Source of the DNA: Siphonodentalium dalli
Lineage: Eukaryota; Mollusca; Scaphopoda; Gadilida; Siphonodentaliidae
DNA length: 64,000 nt
Direction of reading: 5' to 3'
NCBI GenBank assembly: GCA_032622095.1
Contig: CP136067.1
Coordinates: 73,496,705-73,560,704 of the forward strand
Shown: positions 23,296-34,194 of the stretch, piece after piece
How positions within the stretch are numbered: position 1 is the first letter of the stretch
How the letters are laid out: each line of letters opens with the position of its first letter
Translations under genes and position numbers: made by a program
The notes under the pieces: model-generated
What the model saw: only the letters and a program-made list of their open reading frames with translations
The model's database searches: none
Told to the model about the DNA's origin: nothing

Positions 23296-23987
23296 ACTGG
23301 GTTTTAACAACATGGAAGAGCTCACATTGAAAGGCCTGCTAGGCTTTCATGCATTCACGGGATGCGATACAGTCGAAGCATTTGTCAACAAGAGAAAAAT
23401 ACGACCATTCAATTTGATACAGAAACAACCAGATCATGCTGAAGTTCTCAGAAAACTTGGAGAATCTTTAGATACTGTGCAAATCAATGGTTTCCTGATC
23501 GACATATGCAATTTGTCTGTGCCATGTATGGTGATGAGAAGACATCGGATCTTGCCAACCTGCGATACAGACTGCTTGCTAAGAACCAGACAGCTAGCCA
23601 CTTACTACCTCTAACTGAAAACCAAGTTCTTTACCACACTCTTCGTGCAAATTATCAAACGTATTTGTGGAAATATTCTTTGGAAACACAAGATTATATT
23701 ACCTCGCCAGATGGCAATGGCTGGGTTATTAAACGGTGATGGCATTGACTGTGTGTGGACTGACCAGCGAATGGCCCCAGTCGAAATTATGGAAATGGTT
23801 TAATAGCTGTGTGTGCAGTACCAAGTCAGGTTGTCAACCAAAATCTTGTTCATGTCGACAACAAGGTCTTCCTTGTACCGATGCATGCAAATGTGACTCG
23901 TGCGAATATGTGTTTGAAATTGAGGCGGTTGATGGAGATGATTATGATGATGAAGATAGTGATGCTGACTTAAATGGACTGTGTTAA
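23296..23987 (+). pseudogene. C-terminal remnant of a repeat-family protein with CXC domain
   Basis: Four frame segments in order: 23312 to about 23505 (GLLGFHAFTGCDTVEAF), about 23506-23732 (FVCAMYGD, RANYQTYLW, then SPDGNGW), about 23738-23800 (WTDQRMAPVEIMEMV), and about 23802-23987 (CVCSTKSGCQPKSCSCRQQG then LPCTDACKCDSC and an acidic tail). Together they follow the order of a protein family common in coral, fish and mollusc genomes, with the HAFTGCDT signature and a tesmin/TSO1-like Cys-rich CXC end that in other proteins binds zinc and DNA. That family is multicopy and often associated with mobile DNA. Three frameshifts and an in-frame stop just upstream (near 23299) mark a dead 5-prime-truncated copy, unless they are sequence errors. 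Introns are unlikely, as the gaps are a few bases. Confidence 0.75.
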
Positions 23988-26089
23988 ATGATAACCAATT
24001 CCTATTGTGACACCATACTTAGTTTTCAATACAAATTCCTTATTCAGAAACCTATTGCTTCATACAGACAATCATAAGGTTCAGGTTTTACTATACCTAT
24101 AATGGCAATATAGTGGTATAGGCCTAGTTTCAGACTTTCTATTCATGGTTAATCCTGTGGTTGAAATCAGAATTATTTCAAGGAATAGTGTACCTAACAT
24201 ATTAGAACCAACTATCACATTTTTTTCATATTTTATTTGTAACATTCAGAGAAAAACTTTGAAAAAATAAAATCATTAAACGCTCTTTAAATATCAGTTT
24301 TTTATATATTTTTAATGGAAAAATATTAAACAAACTACATATTTATTTAACATAACATCATTCAAGCATGTTTTAATAATCAGAGTGGTGAATTGATGCA
24401 TTAATTTTATCTGCAGATGGAAAATCCAAGGTATACCTAAATTTAAGAATGGTGGCCATTTTGAACTCAAGATGGCGGCCATTTTGGACACTTTTCAGAG
24501 TTGGTAACAAGCTGATTCCTGACCCCCTAGGGGCACTCTACAAGATTAAACAATAAAACCAACAGCGTTTGGGGTGTCATGCTACGCCACCTGTAGCCGC
24601 GCTACTATAATTGTTACGTCAGAGCTTGACATGTCAGGTGGTTTTCACACGTTCTGCATGCCTGCTTTCTTTGTATTTTATACAGTACCGATCAGAACAA
24701 GTTGGTGTAAACTCAAAAGCCATTCCTCAGACCGAGATGACCACATGCTGGATTCATTTTGCATTTATTGGATAGGGAATAAATACACTGATAATAACTT
24801 TTATTATTATTTTTATTTTTTTTTGTGTTTTAGTGAGCCTAGATTTTGATATTGGTGTTTTAATAATATGTTTGTGGTCAGGTTTGTGAGCTGATTAGTT
24901 TATGATGTGTAATGATTTTACAAGGTTAGCAGGTTAGTAAGTTGTTTGAAGGAGATAATTACTCGATGGCTCATACTACGGGTATGCCAAGCATGTTCTA
25001 CTCCACCCGGGGACAGTCAACGACACCCCCTGAGCTATCTAGGGCATTAGCCCGCTACCCTAGGTTTTGATGTTATTGTTTAGTCTTGTTAGGTGGTCGA
25101 TATTGCAGATTTTGCATGTATGTACATGGTGACTTATTATACTCGGGTCTTAACATTGGGTTTTATTGAGGACTTGTACTACAGTGTGGTGTGGCCAATC
25201 CACTGTGTGGCCAATCCACTGTGTTTGAACACCTGTCTAGATCAGTACGCATCTAGAGCCCTTTTGATAAATTACCTGCAGGGATGTCTGGGGGAATTTA
25301 CATGTTTGGGTGTTATTCGGTGGGTTGCTGAAGTGAAATTTTGATTATTAGACTTACCATCCGTTAGTCTGGACAGTGTTAGTAACCTAATCGACCTTAC
25401 ATGTTTATTAAGTTTGTTTGTTGATTGTTGAGTACTTATTAAATTAGGATTATATTCATGCGACCATTGAGGGGGATTATCCAGGTGTAGCAGAAATATC
25501 CCTAATCTCGTTAGCCTGGTTTTCATGTTTTGTTTTTGATCAGTAGTGTTTTCCCAAGCTTGTGTTCATCAATTAAGTTGCTGTCTTGTAGTCTAATTAG
25601 AGTGTTTGCCGCTAGAGTTTGAAGTCTAATGTGGAGCGGGGATATATCGACTGTATTATGTATTATGCCCTGATGGGGGTTCATATATTTTCTTGCACTC
25701 CATTCTCAAGGTTTTGTTTTTTTCTTGGAGAAAGACTAAAAGGATATACAGTTGAACTTATTAAAGGTGAGAAATGCCAAGCTGAATTAACCAATGAGTA
25801 AAAGGTGACAAGTAAGACATGCTAATTGAATAAGAAGTGTTGACTGAGTGAATATGGCAATTAAGATTAATTAACTAGATAGCCAAGAGTCAACATGAAT
25901 TATGACCTGAAGGCAAGTAATGAAATTTAGCTAATGAGAAAAATTGTGACAATATATAATAAAAGATAATGGACCTTTTGTGATAAGTACTGGAGGCAGA
26001 TAATTATTGATGAAAGTGGAAATTGCAAAAAATTAGAAACCTTAATTCACAAACACACTATAATTATGGAGCAACAGAAACTGTTCTAA
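23988..26089. other. unassigned intronic DNA
   Basis: AT-rich. A short GGTGGCCATTTTGAACTC / AAGATGGCGGCCATTTTGGA phrase at 24450-24490 is of the R4 type. Open stretches at 24574-24849 and 25093-25344 show no domain. TGTGGCCAATCCACTG is duplicated at about 25190-25222. No gene supported. Confidence 0.35.
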
Positions 26090-26525
26090 ACTATTGTTGT
26101 TCACATATCTTGGTCGCTCAGCTAGATCACTACTAGCTCAATTTAGATGTGGGGTGCTTCCCCTACAAATTGAGACCAGGCTTTTCCAAAGGGAAAGTGC
26201 AAATTAACGCCTATGCACATTTTGTACTGATGCAGATCCTGAAGACGAAAAACACTGTAATTTATTTTTTAATTATATGACAACATAAGAGAAAACCTTT
26301 ACAAAAAAATTGATGATGATGATTTAAATGAAATTACAATATCAGAAGACAAAGCTATCACCATCAAACTAAACAATTAGTGTAAATGTATTTTATTCTA
26401 ATCATAATAACATATATAAACATTTAACAAAAGTTTTGACAGAAATAAATATAATAGTATAGATGGTTTGATTGGAAGGGGGATTAAACAATAGGCCCAA
26501 GGGTTTTTGTTAAGTTTTCTCCCCT
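26090..26525 (+). mobile_element. LINE C-terminal and 3-prime UTR fragment
   Basis: One frame reads RSLLAQFRCGVLPLQIETRL, then RLCTFCTDADPEDEKHC, the LxxFRxGxLPLxxETxR and C-x2-C...H-x-C-type pattern that ends many CR1/L2-like LINE ORF2 proteins. An internal stop and later stops kill it. The following 26376-26522 recurs at 35741-35887, supporting that it is the LINE 3-prime UTR. Confidence 0.6.
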
Positions 26526-26610
26526 TTTGTTTCGCATCCACTCTTCATTAAGTGTAGGGTGGGGGTCGGACTAAACAGAGATTGCTCAATATTCATACAA
26601 AATGCATATA

Positions 26611-26930
26611 AATTGAGTTCTTTTGTTAACAAAGGATGTAATTAACATAAGACTCAGGCAGTTCCTTTTGTTAGCCTTTTGTTTCCGATTACTTCTCTAT
26701 TTCATATGCTTGCCACCTCGCTTTTCTCTTTCATGAGCCTTAATCGCTTTTCATTGTTCACTACACGCCTTCTCGTGTTTACCTGTCAACTCACGTGCGT
26801 TCTTCTTGTTTACCTGGTTTCTCATTGGTTAAAAATTTAGACACACCTTTTTCGTATTTGCTTGCTGTAATTCTTCACTTTTGAATCGTCTTCATCAGAA
26901 CACATCCAACAAAATTGTTTTTGTGTTTTT
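26611..26930 (+). repeat. split direct repeat A1
   Basis: From AATTGAGTTCTTTTGTTAAC to ACACATCCAACAAAAT. Matches A2 at 29660-29970 with only a few differences (for example TTCATCAG versus CTTGATCAG near the end). Confidence 0.85.
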
Positions 26931-26944
26931 TTTAGAGAAAGAAT

Positions 26945-27164
26945 TGAGTTATGCTTCTATTCTAGGGTCGTTTAAATCCAACCCTTTTTCAGTGGATATT
27001 AATATTAATCCATTGAATACCGTTCCAAAGAAAAACTCAGAGGAACGTCGGGTAATAATGGATTTGAGCTACCCAGAAGGCAACTCAATTAATGAATGCA
27101 TTTCAAAGTATCAGTATTTAGAAAATCAAATAAACTTAAAGTATCCCACAGTGGATATATAGTC
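26945..27164 (+). pseudogene. reverse transcriptase, N-terminal part
   Basis: Frame beginning near ELSYASILGSFKSNPF and continuing through NPLNTVPKKN and RRVIMDLSYPEGNSIN, which are conserved early reverse-transcriptase features in DIRS/Ngaro elements. It ends at a stop after PTVDI. The next coding stretch (about 27166-27240, including GRGCKLFLRDIARCYRQ with the motif A aspartate) lies in another frame, and the ORF at 27270 in a third. Each shift is one or two bases; the second falls in an AAAATTTT run and could be a sequence error. Confidence 0.8.
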
Positions 27165-27269
27165 TTGTCGAATTGGTCAAAATAAAAGGGCGAGGTTGTA
27201 AATTATTTCTTAGAGATATAGCAAGGTGTTATAGACAAAATTTTCTTAGACCCAGGTGACATTCATCTG

Positions 27270-28346
27270 GTGGCATTCAAATGGCATGGCAACATATATT
27301 GTGACATGGTACTAAGCATGGGTCTCAGGTCTGCTGCTTATGTTTGTCAAAGGGTGACCGACGCTGTTGCATATTCATGCAAGCAGGTTAATTGTGTCAT
27401 AGTAAACTATTTGGATGATCTGGCAGGGGCTGAATTCCCAGAATTAGCAGACTGTGCTTATGAAGCGCTTGGCAAAGTGCTCCATAATTGGGGTCTGGAA
27501 GAGGCAGTTAAAAAAGCCTGTCCTCCTTCAACAAGGATGGTTTTCTTAGGTATTCTTTTTGACACCATCAAATTAACATTGGAGATCACCTCGGAAAGGA
27601 TTATGGAAATTTTGTCATTAGTAAATAAATGGCAGGACAAACATACAGCCTCTTTAAAAGAAGTACAGTCTCTTGTAGGGAAGCTCAATTTTGTGTCGCA
27701 TTGCGTACGACCAGGTCGTATTTTCATATCAAGGATACTGTGCTGGTTAAGATCTTTTGATCAAAATAAAAAGACAATTTCTAACATTCCTAATCATGTT
27801 AAATTAGACTTAAAATGGTGGTCATTATTCTTAGTGCAGTACAATGGGATTTCCATGATGTCATTGGAGGAATGGTCCTTGCCAGATTGTACTATGTCTT
27901 CTGATGCTACTTTAAACAGTTGTGGTGGATTGTTTAAAGGAGAATATTTTCATGCTAATTTTCCAGATGAGGTCCGGGGCTACCACATTAATGAGTTAGA
28001 AATGTTAACAATTGTGGTATGTCTCAAATTGTGGGCACCCTGCCTCACAGGGCAGAGAATCGTGATTTATTGTGACAATTCAACTTCCGTCGCAGTCCTG
28101 AATAAAGGGGCGACTCGCAATGCTTATTTACAATCTTGTTTACGAGAAATTATGTACTTAGCTGCCATACACCAATTTGAGATTAGAGCAATTCACCTGC
28201 TTGGTAAGGACAACAGATTAGCAGACTGTCTCTCGAGATGGGACAATTTGCATTTAAGAAATGAATTTTTAAATTACGCAGAGAGCCACACTCTTAATGA
28301 AGTTTTAGTTTCTGTTCAGGAATTCAAATTCTCTCATTCTTGGTAA
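27270..28346 (+). CDS. reverse transcriptase C-terminal part plus RNase H
   Basis: Open frame of 358 codons; the true protein starts upstream across two frameshifts. The palm motif YLDD is at residues 47-50, preceded by MGLRSAAYVCQRVT. The RNase H-like domain occupies roughly residues 205-325, with carboxylates at D212 (SSDAT), E242/E244 (NELEM), D269 (YCDNS) and D319 (RLADCLSRW), the full D-E-D-D set. The role would be copying element RNA to DNA and removing the RNA strand. The arrangement and the LVGKLNFVSHCVRPGR linker match DIRS/Ngaro polymerases. The first Met (27270) is internal and should not be taken as the start. The frame closes two codons after FSHS, just before a T-rich spacer. 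Confidence 0.9.
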   Translation: MAFKWHGNIYCDMVLSMGLRSAAYVCQRVTDAVAYSCKQVNCVIVNYLDDLAGAEFPELADCAYEALGKVLHNWGLEEAVKKACPPSTRMVFLGILFDTIKLTLEITSERIMEILSLVNKWQDKHTASLKEVQSLVGKLNFVSHCVRPGRIFISRILCWLRSFDQNKKTISNIPNHVKLDLKWWSLFLVQYNGISMMSLEEWSLPDCTMSSDATLNSCGGLFKGEYFHANFPDEVRGYHINELEMLTIVVCLKLWAPCLTGQRIVIYCDNSTSVAVLNKGATRNAYLQSCLREIMYLAAIHQFEIRAIHLLGKDNRLADCLSRWDNLHLRNEFLNYAESHTLNEVLVSVQEFKFSHSW

Positions 28347-28399
28347 ATAAATATATATTTTTTTTGTTTTCATATATTTGTTTTTTATTTTTTTTATAG
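28343..28399 (+). other. T-rich spacer with intron-like ends
   Basis: 57 nt, almost only A and T, starting GTAAAT and ending TTTTTTTTATAG, between the RNase H stop and the recombinase frame. Removing it would not restore the frame exactly (two bases left on each side), so it may simply be a spacer. Confidence 0.3.
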
Positions 28400-28401
28400 A
28401 C

Positions 28402-29391
28402 TCCGAGATTCGCCTGCTCAAGACAGAAGCACACCACTCCAAGTCTAAAGCCTTCGCAGAAGGCACCTAAAAAAATCATTTAATTCAATGGAAATCTTAT
28501 TTCCTCTTTTGTTTTTATCATAAGTTAGAACCACTTCCTGCTAGCGTAGATATTTTGCAATTATACGCACAATTCCTAAGCAGATCTTTCAAATCCATTG
28601 ATTCCATTCGAAATTATCTCTCAGGTGTGCGTATTCTGCATATTAAATTTTCTATGGACTGCGAGTCCTTTGATTCTTATGAGTTGAAACTACTTCTTAA
28701 AGGGTTGGCTCGCCTTAATCCACATTGTGTGCATCAAGCGAGTCCCATGACTCCATTTTTATTGGAAAAAATTCATAATACTTTGGATCTTTCTAATCCA
28801 AAGCATGCAACTTTCTGGTGTATTTTGCTAACAGGTTTCTTTCTCATGTTGAGAAAATCTAACATGGTCCCAAATTCTAGTGATAGTTTTGATCCAGATA
28901 AACAGCTAACAAGGGAAAATTGTTATTATTCCGCAGATGTCATAATGGTAGTTATAAAATGGTCTAAAACAATTCAATTCGGACAACGGATATTAAAATT
29001 ACCTTTGCTTGCTATACATGACTCTTGTTTATGTCCAGTCAAAGCTTTTGCCAATATGGTTCGTATCAATTCAGCCCAACCTTTTGAACCCGCCTTTTCT
29101 TACAATGTTAAGGGTGTAGTTAAAGTCTTCACTTATCAGCATTTTCAACAATTACTAAAATCATCTGTAAGTTTAGCTGGAGAAGACCCTCTTTTGTATT
29201 CCTCTCATAGTTTAAGGAGAGGAGGAGCTTCCTGGGCCTTTCATTCTAAAGTTCCTGGTGAATTCGTGCAGATCATGGGAGACTGGTCCTCTGATTCGTA
29301 CAAACGCTACCTTACCTATTCTTTAAAAGATAGATTTCGAGTCGCTGATAGTATGCGTAATGCTATTACAATGAGTTTGCCTTACACCTAA
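28402..29391 (+). pseudogene. tyrosine recombinase with a premature stop
   Basis: The frame opens before 28402 (SEIRLLKTEAHHSKSK then AFAEGT), hits TAA at 28468-28470 inside an A-rich run, and then is open for 307 codons. Counting from 28555, the catalytic residues of the family are visible: R100 (MLRKSN), H218-x-x-R221 (SHSLRRGG), W244 (GDWSS) and Y252 (YKRYL). The N-terminal core-binding portion carries FLSRSFKSIDSIRNYLSGVR. The role is site-specific integration of the circular element DNA. The single stop lies between the start and the core-binding part, so a shorter product from a downstream start would keep the catalytic half. This is DIRS/Ngaro-type by its neighbour and its terminal repeats. 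Confidence 0.85.
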
Positions 29392-29434
29392 ATTATTATA
29401 TTATACTATATACTGAAGCTTGGTGCCCTTAGGG

Positions 29435-29666
29435 CTTGGCAGTTTTTTGTATATATACATGGAATGTTCAATGTTTGTATGTCAATATATGTATGTGTGT
29501 ATTCATCCAGTTCATTTGGTGTGAATATTTATTAATGCATGTGCATGTTTTGTGTTCATTTGTGTGTTGTGTTTGTGACTATGTGTTCTGGTCAAATTCT
29601 ATTCTATGGCAATAAATAAATTAGTTCATTTACTTGTAAGTTAATACTGCCCTTATGCTAATTGAG
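29435..29666 (+). repeat. split direct repeat B1
   Basis: From TTGGCAGTTTTTTGTATATA to CTTATGCTAATTGAG. Essentially identical to B2 at 30066-30296. Confidence 0.85.
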
Positions 29667-29970
29667 TTCTTTTGTTAACAAAGGATGTAATTAACATAAG
29701 ACTCAGGCAGTTCCTTTTGTTAGCCTTTTGTTTCTGATTACTTCTCTATTTCATATGCTTGCCACCTCGCTTATCTCTTTCATGAGCCTTAATCGCTTTT
29801 CATTGTTCACTACACGCCTTCTCGTGTTTACCTGTCAACTCACGTGCGTTCTTCTTGTTTACCTGGTTTCTCATTGGTTAAAAATTTAGACACACCTTTT
29901 TCGTATTTGCTTGCTGTAATTCTTCACTTTTGAATCGTCTCTTGATCAGAACACATCCAACAAAATAGTT
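29660..29970 (+). repeat. split direct repeat A2
   Basis: Copy of A1; joins B1 directly through the shared AATTGAG. A unique 95-nt spacer (29971-30065) separates it from B2. Confidence 0.85.
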
Positions 29971-30065
29971 TTTTCCCTCCCTCCCACCCAAATTACTACT
30001 TGCATGTGTGCATTGAAATTCAACAATGATATACATTTTCAGAAGTTAGGGTCAGTTCAGAGCAG

Positions 30066-30296
30066 TTGGCAGTTTTTTGTATATATACATGGAATGTTCA
30101 ATGTTTGTATGTCAATATATGTATGTGTGTATTCATCCAGTTCATTTGGTGTGAATATTTATTAATGCATGTGCATGTTTTGTGTTCATTTGTGTGTTGT
30201 GTTTGTGACTATGTGTTCTGGTCAAATTCTATTCTATGGCAATAAATAAATTAGTTCATTTACTTGTAAGTTAATACTGCCCTTATGCTAATTGAG
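30066..30296 (+). repeat. split direct repeat B2
   Basis: Copy of B1 forming the right end of the element. The outer sequence continues AACCAATCAGATAC. Confidence 0.85.
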
Positions 30297-30507
30297 AACC
30301 AATCAGATACACATGTCACATGTGCATATAAAGCGTGAAATAATACATTATATATAGTATTGATCAATAAATATTGCATGTGCAAAAAGTAGAATGTAAG
30401 AGATAGAATATGCAAGATGTGAGAGAAAGAAATGTATGTGAGGAGAGAGAAAGGTAAGAATGAAAGGCACGTGAGTATAATATCATATATCTATATCTAT
30501 ATTTGCG

Positions 30508-32150
30508 ACTGTCTGTCTGTCTGTGTTCTATAGAAATTCACAGGGGACCATCTAGATGATGCCAAAGGGGTCTACTAGGAGTAGCTTTTTACGAGAAAGA
30601 TAATGGTCGGGGTTAGAATTTTCTAAAGTGACGCCGTTGTTGTCAGGGGCAGAAAAGGGCGAGGGGCAGAAAAAAAAGTTGTCGCCGATTGCCACCAAAC
30701 TTTATATATAATCATCCCCATAATATGAGGAATCTAATGGCGTGGTTTAAATATGGCAAAAGTCGCACCGTTCGCGTCAGGGGTGCCCGGAAGGGGGGGG
30801 CAGATTTTTTTTTTCTGTCGCCGATTGCCACGAAACTTACATATAATCATCCCCATGATATGAAGAATCCAACAGTGGTTTAAATATGTCAAAAGTGGCG
30901 TCGTTTGAGTCAGGGATGAATGGAAGGGGAGAGGGGCACCACAATTGATAAAACTAATTTTAGCGCCGATTTCCACCAAATTGATATATATTCTTCTTCA
31001 TGATACACGGAATCTAATTGTGCGATTTAACAACGCCAAATTGTTGTTTTTGGATGAGAGATTGGGAGGGGGGGCACTAAATTTGATAATAAGTCGCCGA
31101 TTGCCACCACACTTATACAAAATCATGCCCATGGTATGAGGAGTCTAATGGTGTGGCTTTTATCTGTCAAATGTGGCCTCATTCGAGTCAGGGTTGCATT
31201 GAAAGGGACAGGGGCACCAAAATTTGATGCACAATTGTTTTAGCGCCAATTTCCACCAAATTTATACACGTTCTTATCCATGATACGAGGAATCTAATCG
31301 TGATTTAAAGACCCCATAGTGGTGCTGTTTGGATGAGAGATGGAGAGGGGAGGGATTGGCACCAAATTTGATAAAAAAAATTGTTTAGTCGCCGATTATC
31401 ACCAAACTTATAAACAATCATCTCCATGATATCAGGATTGTAATCGTGTGGTTTAAGGATGTCACAAGTGGGGCCATTCGAGTCAGTGGTGTATAGAGAT
31501 GAGAGGGACACAAAAAATTATATCTATATGTTTAGTGCCGATTTCCACCAGATTGATACATATTCTTCTCCGTGATACGAGGAATCTTATCGTGTAGTTT
31601 AGATACACCAATTGGTGCCCTATGGGTGAGAGATATGGGGACCTTAAATTTGATACGAATTTGTATACTCGCCAATTTTCACCAATTTCATATATATGCA
31701 TCTCTAATCTCTAATGAGTCTTAGTGTGTGAAGCTTGAGTCCGAAATAGGGACGGGAGGGTCACCAAAACTGATACAAAATATATTTAGTACCAATTACC
31801 ATCAAATTCAGACACGTTCTTCTCAAATGATACAAGAAATAAAATCGTGCTGTCTGTCTGTCTTTTAGTCTGTCTGTGTGCGTTCTATATATAACTTCAC
31901 GCGGTACAATCGAGATGGCACCAAGGCGTTCTAAGAGGGGTAACTTTTTACAAGGAAGATAATGGTGCGGGGTTAAAATTTTCTAAAATGACGCTGTTGG
32001 TGGGAGGGGAAATTAAAAAAATATGGTGAAATATTTTGTCGCTGATTTCCACCAAACGAATACATAATCACCTTCGCAATATGGCGTTGTTCGAGTCAGC
32101 GTTGCATCAACAATTGATTTAATTAACCAAATTCCACCAAATTCATACAC
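30508..32150 (+). repeat. diverged tandem array with repeated header
   Basis: Header GACTGTCTGTCTGTCTGTGT ... GGTAACTTTTTACAAGG/AGTAGCTTTTTACGAG ... GATAATGGT(C/G)(C)GGGGTTA occurs at 30508-30660 and 31848-32010. Between and after are about nine units of 130-145 bp, each with TCGCCGATT(G/T)CCACCAAA, CATGATA(T/C)GAGGAATCTAAT and GAGTCAGGG(T/A)TG(C/A)AT-G-AAGGGG. Units are strongly diverged. Confidence 0.7.
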
Positions 32151-32151
32151 G

Positions 32152-32223
32152 TTTTTATGTTTACCCATACCATAGTATGGTAAACATAGTGTCGTTGCCC
32201 GGATTGACCACTCGTCGTTCGTC

Positions 32224-32254
<31 letters not shown>

Positions 32255-33495
32255 AGACACTTTACGAGTAATGCGATAACTCAAACATTTTTTATCCGTT
32301 CGAAACCAAATTTTGTATATGGGTTTCTCAGCCCAAAATACAGATCGAGTTCGAATTTGGGTTTGATCCGAGATTTTGTTACAGAGTTATGGCCCTTTTT
32401 CAACTTAGAATTAATGCATTCTGCCATAACCCAAACATGTTTTATCTGATTGGAACCAAATTTGGTGTGTGAGTTTCACAGCCCAAAATACAGATCGAGT
32501 TTTAATATGGGTTTGATCCGATTAATTTTAAAGGAGTTATGACCCTTTTTCGAGAAAAAAAATTGAAAAAAAAGATCGATTTAAAAAAAAACTTTTTTTT
32601 AACTTTTATAATAATAATAAAAAAAATGTCATTGACATTGTCATTTGTTTTTATTTAGATATTAATGATTATGATAAAAGTTGATAAAAAGATTTCCAAT
32701 GTGTCCCTTTAATTTTTTTAAATAATTAAAAAAAAAAAAAAATTTAAGTTAAAAAATTTTGCAAAACTCACACCATTATAACTCTGCCAAGGGTACCCCG
32801 AATCACCACACCAAATTTGATTAAATCATTCCAAAATCTTGTGTTATGTACTCGTAAATCTGTTTGGAGCAACATTAAACCCGCCTTTGGACTACTTAGC
32901 TATTGATAAGGCTATATTATTTTCTGATGTCTCTTATGCCAATGTGCAAATAATCTGATAAAGAAGGCTATGGTATCTAATTTAAAATAAAGATTCAACA
33001 ATAAACATCACATGATATTAACAGTAGACTTGGACATCTGTGCTGCAGAGTTATATCTTCAGATGGTCTGATATCATTATAATTGTTATTGGTTTAATAG
33101 AGAGGTCAGTGTTCAACATAAACAATTCCTGTGATATTTTGACAGCTCTGCTATATAATTGATATTAATGGGTCAGTGGTGAGGTTGCTTATCTGTATAC
33201 TTAAATTGGACTCTCTTAATCCAAGTATTCCATGTCCAGGTCACACCTACACATTTAACCCATGGGCTTGCTGGCTGTGGCAGTTTAGAATTACAGATCC
33301 TGTACCATAGCATTCTCTTATATAAATGCCAGTGTCCCATAAATTCCAATAATTTGTGTTATGTACATTTGTCTATAATAGTACATAACAGTATACTCTA
33401 TAATTCAACACCAAAACTCTCATTTATCCGATCATATTAAATTTTTATCGCCAAGGGATGGGTTAACATCTGCCGATCGTGATCGGCCTCTCGTT
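32152..33495 (+). repeat. twin-hairpin family 2, most complete copy
   Basis: Head TTTTTATGTTTACCCATACC-ATAGTATGGTAAACATAGTG, four to five GTCT units, body with ACCAAATTTTGTATATGGGT and CAGATCGAGTTCGAATTTGG repeats, A/T homopolymers at 32560-32760, then right-hand module CATAAATTCCAATAATTTG and tail AACATCTGCCGATCGTGATC GGCCTCTCGTT. GCCGATCGTGATCGGC is a hairpin-capable palindrome. No ORF of note. Confidence 0.75.
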
Positions 33496-33938
33496 CTCTA
33501 ATGATATACCATGAATTAAATCACATTTGGTGTCGTTTGCTTCACGGATGGCGAGCGGATATGCACTATCATTGATAAGATTGCTATTCGCCGATATCCA
33601 CATATAAGTTATATACAGTCACCAGGCCATCTCCATATCATTTTAAGTAGTTGGGCGTTCACATTTCACAATCCCGACATATGGTGACCCACATAAGTCA
33701 CTTGAAGAATTATATCTTCTTAACAGTCATATGTATATGGGAATGGCAATCAAGGCATTCACACAATGAGCTAACAAAAAGAGATAACTAGAAGAAGCAT
33801 TAAACGTATATTTATCATTCTATTGAAGAGATACATATATTCGTGCAAACTGAGAGACCTCGAACCGTCAGAGGATTGCATATATAATAAAAAAATTTAG
33901 TCTGTTCCATTCAATACAGTTACATTTTGTCAAGAGAT
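33496..33938. other. unassigned DNA within the Helitron-like span
   Basis: No repeat recognised. A TATA-like string (GCATATATAATAAAA) at about 33877-33892 precedes the small ORF at 33939. Confidence 0.3.
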
Positions 33939-34136
33939 ATGGAAGGCCTGTTCAAAAATAGTGGTCACAGTGTGCAGTCAAATATAGTTTCTTCTGATAT
34001 ACAAGAAAATGCAGTTAGTAGCACAAGACTTTTCAGGATCCTACCAATACTGACATCTGACAAGGGTTTTAGAACAGACTCATCGACTGACATAAACAAC
34101 TCAAAATCTCGCTCTGTGCCTGGCATATGTAGCTGA
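33939..34136 (+). CDS. small ORF, 65 codons, function unknown
   Basis: ATG to TGA encoding a Ser/Thr/Asn/Asp-rich peptide (start MEGLFKNSGHSVQSN, end KSRSVPGICS). No signal peptide, membrane segment or known motif. Codon use looks less random than in surrounding DNA and it lies outside any repeat I identified, but length alone is weak evidence. It lies inside the Helitron-like span, so a captured gene fragment is possible. Confidence 0.25.
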   Translation: MEGLFKNSGHSVQSNIVSSDIQENAVSSTRLFRILPILTSDKGFRTDSSTDINNSKSRSVPGICS

Positions 34137-34194
34137 TATATATGCGCAGCAACATTTCGTTTAAACTAAGAATATTTAGCCAATATATAGCACC

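Larger units (their letters stand above)
26611..30296 (+). mobile_element. Ngaro-like tyrosine-recombinase retrotransposon
   Basis: About 3.69 kb with split direct repeats in the order A1 (26611-26930), coding region, B1 (29435-29666), A2 (29660-29970), B2 (30066-30296). Each A pair and B pair is nearly identical, and the strings meet at a shared AATTGAG that also stands at both outer ends. That layout, with reverse transcriptase, RNase H and tyrosine recombinase in order and no integrase, defines the Ngaro/PAT-like branch of DIRS elements, which are thought to integrate a circular DNA by recombination without target duplication. I see no methyltransferase and no gag-like ORF. The polymerase frame has two small frameshifts and the recombinase frame a stop, so this copy looks non-autonomous, though the two repeat sets being nearly identical argue that it is young. 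Confidence 0.9.
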
